A stretch of DNA of 7,422 nt from NCBI GenBank assembly GCA_003456035.1, contig DMPJ01000454.1:609-8030 (forward strand), in the 5' to 3' direction. Each line of letters opens with the position of its first letter. Position 1 is the stretch's first letter. The notes below the pieces were generated by a model that was not told where the DNA came from, did no database searches, and saw nothing but the letters and a program-made list of their open reading frames with translations. This DNA comes from Planktothrix sp. UBA8402. GTDB lineage: Bacteria > Cyanobacteriota > Cyanobacteriia > Cyanobacteriales > Microcoleaceae. The position numbers and the translations under genes are program-made. Shown here in pieces: positions 1 to 4,971 of this stretch.

Positions 1-668
1 CAATGGCTGTAACTACCAATCAAACAGGTGTTAGACCTCTTTTGATTAAAGGCAGACCACTAAAAGCGATTAACACCTTTTACAATAAACAACGCTCCTG
101 TTTACAATCCCAGCTAAAACTCAAGCATAATCAAACCCAATCTCAAAAATTAAAAAATCTGGCTCATAAACGCAACTGTAGAGTAGAAAATTATCTACAT
201 ACAGCCAGTAAAAGAGTTATAGATTGGTGTACACAGCATCAAATCGGAATCCTAGTAATTGGGCATAATGCGACCTGGAAACAATCAATTAACTTAGGTA
301 AAAGGAATAATCAACAATTTGTGAATATTCCACATTATAGGTTAATGGAAATGTTGACGTATAAAGCCCAATTGAAAGGAATAAAAGTAGTGATTACAGA
401 AGAATCTTATACATCTCAATCTAGTGCGTTAGATGGGGAGGCTCTACCTAAATATGGAGATAAAAAACCACTGTTTCATGGGCATAGAATAGCTAGAGGA
501 TTGTATAAAACAGCGAATGGTAGGATATTAAATGCCGATGTCAATGGGTCATTTAATATCACTCGAAAAGTAATTCCTGATGTCTTAGACCAGGGAATAA
601 AGGGTTTGCCGTTTAACCCTGTGGTGCTTGACCCACTACGAATGACTGGACTTTCAGCCTTTGAGTAG
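1..668 (+). CDS. tnpB: TnpB-family RNA-guided nuclease (IS200/IS605 OrfB), 5' part outside window
   Basis: This is the C-terminal 221 or so residues of a TnpB protein, the RNA-guided DNA nuclease carried by IS200/IS605 elements. The reading frame is open to the left edge and the ATG at position 3 lies inside the family motif that normally follows the first RuvC aspartate (AVTTNQ), so it is not the true start; the RuvC-I aspartate is off the window. Numbering from that ATG, visible landmarks are a basic helical stretch (about 29-75), VIGHN (85-89), the block KRNNQQFVNIPH (100-111), TEESYTS (132-138) and NADVNGS (177-183), whose D179 is the RuvC-III aspartate. The glutamate usual at the RuvC-II strand is G87, and no CxxC zinc-finger pairs occur between TEESYTS and NADVNGS; both traits mark a divergent TnpB subfamily. 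No TnpA transposase is visible. No internal stop or frameshift is seen, so the visible part looks intact. Family call is firm; nuclease activity is not established. Confidence 0.9.
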   Translation, partial: MAVTTNQTGVRPLLIKGRPLKAINTFYNKQRSCLQSQLKLKHNQTQSQKLKNLAHKRNCRVENYLHTASKRVIDWCTQHQIGILVIGHNATWKQSINLGKRNNQQFVNIPHYRLMEMLTYKAQLKGIKVVITEESYTSQSSALDGEALPKYGDKKPLFHGHRIARGLYKTANGRILNADVNGSFNITRKVIPDVLDQGIKGLPFNPVVLDPLRMTGLSAFE

Positions 669-707
669 GTTTGAGTAGGTTTAGTTGAGCGGTCTAGTCT
701 TCAACTT

Positions 708-758
708 CAACCCTCTTGAGGGTTTGGAGACCAAACCCCTACCATGATTTTAGGGTTG
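708..758 (+). repeat. Nested hairpins downstream of tnpB, probable IS right end / guide-RNA scaffold
   Basis: Forty bases after the tnpB stop lie several overlapping inverted repeats. AACCCTC (709-715) pairs with GAGGGTT (718-724); GGGTTTGG (720-727) pairs with CCAAACCC (731-738) around an AGA loop; and CAACCCT (708-714) can instead pair with AGGGTTG (752-758), enclosing the middle hairpin. The first and third pairings are mutually exclusive, and the first overlaps the second at 720-724. IS200/IS605 elements carry subterminal hairpins at their ends, and the TnpB guide RNA (omega RNA) is produced from this 3' region, so this is the natural candidate for both. The exact element end and the guide start cannot be fixed without a copy or an empty site for comparison. 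Confidence 0.5.
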
Positions 759-843
759 ATTATAAACAATATTAAATTAATATACAAAGTAACCCTTTTA
801 AGATTAAGCTATAAGTTTAGATGTTGTTTATTTAATCGCCGTC

Positions 844-1371
844 ATGGACTTCTCGTTATCAACAGCAGAATTGCTCAACTTTGCTAAATGGATAGGAATT
901 GCTACTTTAGTTCTTGCCATAATTACTGTCTTCTCGTTTATTTTTAAATGGGGAATTCGGTTTAGGTTAGTAGGAATTACAGCCTTTACAGGAGTTTTAA
1001 CAGGTGGGGTTTTTGGTCTAAGTTTGGGTTTATTCCATCATGTTCAAATTCCTGGGGCGGCGCGTTATAGTCGGGTGTTTGATGATGATGGTAGACAGAT
1101 TGTAATTGCAGTTTCACCTAATATTACCAAAACTGAATTAAACGCCACATTACGTCAAGCGGCGGCGGATTTATATTCTTCTGGACGGGGGGGGCAATTT
1201 CAAGAACCGCTATTAATTCGCGCCAGAACAATTGTTCACCCGGATGCAGATGTTTCTCAACCTCTCTATTTAGGTCAAGTCAAACGTTCTGTTGTTGAAC
1301 AAGAGAATGAGAACTTAGATATTCAGATATTCGAGAAAAATCTGGCCCGTTTAGAACAATTTCAATCTTAA
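844..1371 (+). CDS. ycf51: Ycf51-family cyanobacterial membrane protein
   Basis: A 175-residue protein that I recognise as the Ycf51 family, conserved in cyanobacteria and some plastid genomes. Two hydrophobic segments (about residues 15-35 and 42-64) are separated by the basic turn KWGIRFRLVG, so the protein should sit in a membrane as a hairpin with a soluble C-terminal part of about 110 residues. That part contains the family-like stretches QIPGAARYS (68-76), ATLRQAAADLYSSGR (101-115), LIRARTIVHP (124-133) and PLYLGQVKRS (140-149). Full length for the family. The start is ATG with no obvious ribosome-binding site, usual for cyanobacteria. The gene follows the tnpB right-end region by about 85 AT-rich bases and converges on the next gene, sharing TTAA for both stops. 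A run of eight G lies inside the coding region at 1187-1194. Biochemical function is not derivable from sequence; a role linked to the photosynthetic membrane is inference from its phylogenetic range. Confidence 0.8.
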   Translation: MDFSLSTAELLNFAKWIGIATLVLAIITVFSFIFKWGIRFRLVGITAFTGVLTGGVFGLSLGLFHHVQIPGAARYSRVFDDDGRQIVIAVSPNITKTELNATLRQAAADLYSSGRGGQFQEPLLIRARTIVHPDADVSQPLYLGQVKRSVVEQENENLDIQIFEKNLARLEQFQS

Positions 1372-2027
1372 TTTTCTGGTTTTTGAACAATTAAATGGGT
1401 GGGTTGATATTGAAGAATAAAGGTTGTCATAATCTCTCGTTCTTCTATGGTTGGTGTGGCTAAACATCCTGATGTTCCGGTTTCTGAAATAGATAAAAAA
1501 GCCGAGGGGTCATAATGTACACCTAACCCCGCTCTTTCTGTGGGAAAAGTTGGTGTAATTGCTGACCAAACCCCGCCAAATTCTCCGTCGGCTTCTTCAA
1601 CGATACCCGGAGCATCAAAGGTATAAATCCCAAAGGGTAAGGGTGTTTGAGTTCCCGATATATCACAGGGAATTTGTTTACCAATACGACCAGAAACACA
1701 GCGCACGGTATGAATAATTTTACCTGTATTATCAATTAACTTAGTTTGGTAAACTTGTAAACCGCCTCCAATTTGTTCCTGGGTTTGTGTGGATATTATT
1801 TTAGCGCCTGGAATGGCTAAAATTGCGGTATCAATAATTGTTAAAAAATTCTCAGCCACCCAACGATTTGTCCCAATGGGTGTCCATATTTTACCCTCAA
1901 TATTAACGGAATCTCCACTTATTTCAACCTGGGTTCCATCGTTCAAAATATCAACAATTTCACCGTTAGGAGTAGAACGGACATTCAGGGTATCACCAGG
2001 AGTATTAACAATAGCTGTAGGAGTCAT
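1368..2027 (-). CDS. SH3b domain plus L,D-transpeptidase-like (YkuD-type) protein
   Basis: A 219-residue protein. Residues about 4-63 form a bacterial SH3 domain (LNVRSTPNG at 14-22, the W48 strand, RWVAENFL at 55-62), a fold often used to bind cell-wall material. Residues about 75-216 look like an L,D-transpeptidase catalytic domain: GLGVHYDP (167-174) supplies a histidine, H171, and GTSGCLATP (184-192) supplies the candidate nucleophile C188, matching the H...S-G-C arrangement of the YkuD family, which cross-links peptidoglycan peptides. The usual arginine after SGC is replaced (SGCLAT), so this is a divergent member. There is no signal peptide: the SH3 domain begins almost at residue 1, and the frame has a stop at 2058-2060 with no alternative start codon between. 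The start is ATG. The gene converges with ycf51. Domain calls are good; substrate and location are uncertain. Confidence 0.72.
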   Translation of the reverse strand: MTPTAIVNTPGDTLNVRSTPNGEIVDILNDGTQVEISGDSVNIEGKIWTPIGTNRWVAENFLTIIDTAILAIPGAKIISTQTQEQIGGGLQVYQTKLIDNTGKIIHTVRCVSGRIGKQIPCDISGTQTPLPFGIYTFDAPGIVEEADGEFGGVWSAITPTFPTERAGLGVHYDPSAFLSISETGTSGCLATPTIEEREIMTTFILQYQPTHLIVQKPEN

Positions 2028-2045
2028 ATTAGGATTTGCTAGTCT

Positions 2046-2078
2046 ATTGATTCTATTTTATCCTATTTATCCTATTTT
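2046..2078. repeat. Short tandem AT-rich repeat upstream of the L,D-transpeptidase-like gene
   Basis: The stretch contains imperfect tandem copies of TATCCTATT around 2059-2076, in the leader of the minus-strand gene starting at 2027. On the minus strand it reads as repeated AATAGGATAAA units ending in TAAAAT, which could supply a -10-like hexamer, but no convincing -35 is present. It is recorded as sequence structure; a regulatory role is not shown. Confidence 0.35.
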
Positions 2079-2192
2079 TTTGAATATGCTCTCTTTCCGA
2101 TAATATAAGTGGCTCGAAGGACTCGGTCATAAACTCCTAAATAATAAAGATACAAAGAAGTTTAAATTAATAATCTGCTTATTGTTATAGAT

Positions 2193-2226
2193 GGTGCGTG
2201 CGCGGAGATACCCGCACCCTACGGGG
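2193..2226. repeat. GC-rich hairpin repeat between the L,D-transpeptidase-like and GDSL genes
   Basis: In an otherwise AT-rich spacer, GGTGCG (2193-2198) is the inverse of CGCACC (2213-2218). A stronger inner pairing joins GTGCGCGG (2198-2205) to CCCGCAC (2211-2217) with one bulged base around the loop AGATA. CCCG (2211-2214) also matches CGGG (2222-2225). Composition and shape resemble the small palindromic interspersed repeats common in cyanobacterial genomes. It begins about 24 bases after the stop of the minus-strand GDSL gene and could cap that transcript, but no T tract follows it on that strand. The remainder of the 222-base spacer 2028-2249 shows no gene. Confidence 0.5.
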
Positions 2227-2249
2227 ATGTGATAGTTGGGAAAGGGTGA

Positions 2250-3119
2250 TTAAGATTGTTCTAGGGTAATTTGACTATAGAGTTTTAAGGCGGAACTCCA
2301 GACTAAATAACCTTGTTGATTTAGGTGTAAACCATCGGTGCTTAATTCCGGTCGTAAATTGCCGTCGGCATCGGTAAATAGGGAATGTAAATTAAAAAAA
2401 TAAGCTCCTTCTTCTTGAGCAATTAATTTTAAATCTTGATTTAAGTTACGAATTCTTTGATTGGAAATTTTTAATAGGCGCTCGCGTCCTTCCCAGTTAG
2501 AATTTTTATCACTATGGGGAAGAATTGATTGGATAACGATTTGAGCATCGGGATGTACCCAACGTAAATCTCTAATAATTTCTCGATAATTATTTAATAA
2601 TGTGGTGTCGTCTATGCCTCGAATTAAATCATTAATGCCAATCATGACAAAAATAGTTTCCGGTTGAGTGATATCAAATAATTTAACTCGCTTTAATAAT
2701 CCTGTAGAGGTTTCCCCTGAAATTCCTTGATTTAACCAAGTTCTTTCCCTGGGTAAAAGTTCAGCAGGAAACCACAAACTTAGGGAATCTCCGGCTAAAA
2801 TAGTTAAGTGTTGGGGGGGGTTTGTCGCTGCGGCATTGGCTTCACGTCCCAACTGTTCAACCCATTGTTCATAAGTCCAGCGATGACGGGGGATGGCTGT
2901 AGAATTAATTAAAGCTGATTCTGGCGTTGATGGTAAATCACGGGTTGGAACAACATCCGTGAGAGGGGATACAGAGGTGGCATCGGAAGCAGATTGTCTG
3001 TGTATTATCAATCCCAGGATGATAAACAAGAGTAATCCATTGCCGATTAAGGACATCCAAGCCCAATACGGAATTATTTTGGAGCGATAAATACACCGAT
3101 TCCAATGCTGCTTAAACAA
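2250..3119 (-). CDS. Membrane-anchored SGNH/GDSL-family hydrolase
   Basis: A 289-residue hydrolase of the SGNH (GDSL) esterase/lipase superfamily. A basic N-terminus is followed by one hydrophobic segment (about 23-39), then a low-complexity Ser/Thr/Pro linker to about residue 78, so the enzyme is probably tethered to the membrane with its catalytic domain outside the cytoplasm. The four SGNH blocks are present in order: block I LAGDSLS with S112 as nucleophile, block II GISGET with G135, block III IGINDL with N163, and block V DGLHL with D262 and H265 as the rest of the triad. The substrate is unknown; family members cleave lipids, acetyl groups on sugars, or thioesters. The 3119 start is a TTG; the first ATG is at 3056 and would give 268 residues that still include the membrane segment. 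Eight consecutive G on the plus strand (2813-2820) encode Pro-Pro in the linker just before the catalytic domain. The amt terminator lies just upstream, so this is likely its own transcription unit. Confidence 0.85.
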   Translation of the reverse strand: MFKQHWNRCIYRSKIIPYWAWMSLIGNGLLLFIILGLIIHRQSASDATSVSPLTDVVPTRDLPSTPESALINSTAIPRHRWTYEQWVEQLGREANAAATNPPQHLTILAGDSLSLWFPAELLPRERTWLNQGISGETSTGLLKRVKLFDITQPETIFVMIGINDLIRGIDDTTLLNNYREIIRDLRWVHPDAQIVIQSILPHSDKNSNWEGRERLLKISNQRIRNLNQDLKLIAQEEGAYFFNLHSLFTDADGNLRPELSTDGLHLNQQGYLVWSSALKLYSQITLEQS

Positions 3120-3142
3120 GACTAATTCAACCTAACCTGTTC

Positions 3143-3156
3143 ATTTAACATTTAAC
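3143..3156. repeat. Tandem 7-base repeat upstream of the GDSL gene
   Basis: Two adjacent copies of ATTTAAC (3143-3149 and 3150-3156) lie 24 bases upstream of the minus-strand GDSL start, in the only space left for its promoter between the start and the amt terminator. They may be a binding site or simple AT-rich noise; there is no further support. Confidence 0.3.
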
Positions 3157-3176
3157 ATCGGTTTCCTGAAATCTAC

Positions 3177-3201
3177 AAAAAAAATCCCCAGCTAGGGGAT
3201 T
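3177..3201 (-). terminator. Rho-independent terminator of amt
   Basis: AATCCCC (3183-3189) and GGGGATT (3195-3201) form a perfect 7-bp stem around a 5-base loop. Read on the minus strand, the stem is followed directly by a run of eight T (3184-3177, the first two pairing within the stem), the classical intrinsic terminator form. It lies 66 bases beyond the amt stop and before the GDSL gene, separating the two minus-strand genes into different transcription units. Confidence 0.85.
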
Positions 3202-3220
3202 GAGGGAAGGAGTAAGTCGT

Positions 3221-3238
3221 GGGAGCGTCCTCGCTCCC
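3221..3238. repeat. Perfect GC-rich hairpin (possible interspersed repeat) in the amt 3' region
   Basis: GGGAGCG (3221-3227) and CGCTCCC (3232-3238) are perfect inverse copies around the loop TCCT. The hairpin lies between the amt stop and its terminator, with no T tract of its own on either strand. GC-rich palindromes of this type often recur in cyanobacterial genomes; in this position it could also protect the amt mRNA 3' end. Repetition cannot be judged from one copy. Confidence 0.55.
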
Positions 3239-3266
3239 TAATCGCCAAAAACTAACACCTGAAATA

Positions 3267-4760
3267 TTAGTAATGATTTCTGACGCTACCACCTGCGGAG
3301 GGAAAACTAGAGCCAGAACTGCCTAATCCTGGGCCAACTTCATCCTTGAGGAATCCGGCATAGGCTTCCATACCGTGTTCGGCGATGTCCAATCCTTCAA
3401 ATTCTTGTTCTGGATGAACTCGTAAGCCAACAGTTGCTTTCAGGGCTAACCAGAAAATCGTACTTAGAGCGACGGTAAATCCGCCAATGGAGAGAATACC
3501 GAGGATTTGGATGCCTAAATTAGCGCCACCAAAAATTCCAGCAGCTAAGGTGCCAAAAACTCCACAAACTAAGTGAACAGAAGTAGCACCCACGGGGTCA
3601 TCAATTTTGATGCTATCAAAGAAACCCACGGAATAGACCACAATCACCCCAGCAATTGCTCCAATAATTACAGCGCTGAGGTAGCTGACGGAATCACAAC
3701 TGGCGGTAATTGCCACTAAACCCGCTAAAACTCCGTTAATAATCATGGATAAATCGGGTTTACCATCCTTCGACCAGGATGTGGCAGTGGCGGTGACGGC
3801 TCCGGCGGCGGCCGCTAAGTTAGTGGTAACGGCAATATAAGCAATTTGTTCATTAGCGGCTAAGGTGGAACCGGGGTTAAAGCCAAACCAGCATACCCAC
3901 AGAATTAAACATCCCAGGGTGGCGATACTCATGTTATGACCCGGAATGGCGCGAGATTGTCCATCGGCACCATATCTACCCAAACGGGGGCCGAGGAAAG
4001 CAGCACCCATTAATGCAGCCCAACCACCAACGGAGTGAACAGCAGTTGAACCGGCAAAATCTTTAAATCCAGCTTGGGCTAACCAGCCAGAACTATCCCA
4101 AATCCAGTGACCTGTAATCGGGTAGGCAATTCCAATCAGAAGTAAACTAAAGAGTAGAAAGGCAATAAATTCAATGCGTTCGGCAACGGCTCCCGATACA
4201 ATCGTGGCGGCGGTTCCAGCGAAGGCGACTTGGAACAGGAAGTATAAAGGAACAGGTAATCCGGCAGGAAAAGGGGCTAAACCGTAGGTTTCTGACTGTC
4301 CGGTGAGGAAATAACCGCCGCCACCAATGAATGGGTTTTCCCCGCCAAACATAAAGGAAAATCCAAACGCCCAGAAAATCAGGGTGGCTAAGGCGAATAC
4401 AATTAGGTTTTTTGCTAAAACGTTAACGGCATTTTTCTGGCGACAGAACCCGGTTTCTAACATACAGAAACCAGCGTTCATAAAAATGACCAGAATCGCA
4501 GCGATTAAAACCCAAGCAATATTTAAGTATCCCTGAACTATTTCCGGGGTGAGGGGGGGAGTATTTTCTTGAGCAACGGCCGCGAAACTCCAAACCCCAA
4601 CGATAATCGCGGTCAAAGGTATACAGGCTAACCAAGTGGGAGACAGCCATCGAGAATGCTGTAATTTCAAAATCGCCGTATTGATTTTAGCGGTAAAACG
4701 ATTAGCATTTTTGTGCCGTCGGTTTCCTTGATAGGTGGTTTTTTTTGAAATAAACATCAT
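3267..4760 (-). CDS. amt: Ammonium transporter (Amt/AmtB family)
   Basis: A 497-residue Amt/Rh-family channel that moves ammonium across the cytoplasmic membrane. Numbering from the ATG at 4760: a basic leader of about 38 residues, then a hydrophobic signal-like segment ending in FAAVAQ (59-64), then the usual eleven membrane helices. The pore is complete: the twin histidines H242 (STAVHSVGG) and H396 (SVHLVCG), the aspartate D234 in DFAGST that aligns with D160 of E. coli AmtB, phenylalanine-gate positions F180 (QVAFAG) and F294 (WFGFNPGS), and S298. The C-terminal tail carries [12 protein letters not shown], the cytoplasmic segment that in AmtB-type proteins contacts PII (GlnB/GlnK) proteins, followed by a Gly/Ser-rich end. 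The frame opens earlier with a TTG at 4778, but no ribosome-binding site supports it, so the first ATG is preferred; a second ATG follows immediately. A 5' leader with an NtcA-type site lies upstream and a strong terminator follows. Nitrogen-regulated expression is likely. Confidence 0.93.
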   Translation of the reverse strand: MMFISKKTTYQGNRRHKNANRFTAKINTAILKLQHSRWLSPTWLACIPLTAIIVGVWSFAAVAQENTPPLTPEIVQGYLNIAWVLIAAILVIFMNAGFCMLETGFCRQKNAVNVLAKNLIVFALATLIFWAFGFSFMFGGENPFIGGGGYFLTGQSETYGLAPFPAGLPVPLYFLFQVAFAGTAATIVSGAVAERIEFIAFLLFSLLLIGIAYPITGHWIWDSSGWLAQAGFKDFAGSTAVHSVGGWAALMGAAFLGPRLGRYGADGQSRAIPGHNMSIATLGCLILWVCWFGFNPGSTLAANEQIAYIAVTTNLAAAAGAVTATATSWSKDGKPDLSMIINGVLAGLVAITASCDSVSYLSAVIIGAIAGVIVVYSVGFFDSIKIDDPVGATSVHLVCGVFGTLAAGIFGGANLGIQILGILSIGGFTVALSTIFWLALKATVGLRVHPEQEFEGLDIAEHGMEAYAGFLKDEVGPGLGSSGSSFPSAGGSVRNHY

Positions 4761-4819
4761 GTTGGGTTTATGAATCAATATTAGTAGAATAAATCAATTG
4801 CACACATCTATTGAAATTG

Positions 4820-4847
4820 GCTACAGATAAATCACGGTTTCTGTGGC
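4820..4847 (-). other. Imperfect hairpin in the amt 5' leader
   Basis: GCTACAGA (4820-4827) and TCTGTGGC (4840-4847) are inverse copies with one mismatch, separated by 12 bases, inside the region expected to be the amt mRNA leader. It could form a modest RNA stem about 60 bases before the start codon. No known riboswitch consensus is recognised. Confidence 0.3.
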
Positions 4848-4870
4848 TGAATTTTTAGCTAAAGTGCTAA

Positions 4871-4917
4871 CAATTCTTGATAGATTATTAACTTAATTTC
4901 TGTATTAGGCAATACAG
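4871..4917 (-). promoter_or_regulatory. NtcA-type binding site and possible promoter of amt
   Basis: CTGTATT (4900-4906) and AATACAG (4911-4917) are perfect inverse copies that contain GTA-N8-TAC (4902-4915), the consensus of NtcA, the global nitrogen regulator of cyanobacteria. It lies 141 bases upstream of the amt ATG. NtcA-activated promoters usually have a -10 box TAN3T about 20-24 bases beyond the site. Here the correctly spaced hexamer on the minus strand is AAGAAT (4878-4873), a four-of-six match to TATAAT, while TAATCT (4887-4882) fits TAN3T but is too close. The operator call is strong; the -10 assignment is weak. Confidence 0.7.
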
Positions 4918-4971
4918 TTTTTTGACTGATTTTCGATTAAGGAGCAAATTTCGGTTGTTGGTCAACAAGGG

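Noticed and set aside
3..5. ATG at position 3 as the tnpB start
   Set aside because: It falls inside a conserved TnpB motif just after the RuvC-I region; the frame is open to the left edge, so the gene starts outside the window.
769..783. 15-base palindrome ATATTAA-A-TTAATAT upstream of ycf51 as an operator
   Set aside because: Made only of A and T in an AT-rich spacer, where such palindromes arise easily by chance; no known regulator consensus matches.
810..815. TATAAG as a -10 box for ycf51
   Set aside because: No -35-like hexamer at suitable spacing and the surroundings are uniformly AT-rich; not distinguishable from background.
1789..2103. 104-residue plus-strand open frame
   Set aside because: It lies antisense to the SH3/L,D-transpeptidase-like gene, shows no family motif, and its hydrophobic stretches come from reading an AT-rich complement.
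4423..4650. 75-residue minus-strand open frame overlapping amt
   Set aside because: Shifted frame within amt; the amt frame has clear conserved motifs through the same bases.
4951..4968. Inverted repeat TTGTTG/CAACAA just after the sensor kinase stop, as a terminator
   Set aside because: The stem is short and AT-rich with almost no loop, and no T tract follows on the minus strand, so it does not qualify.
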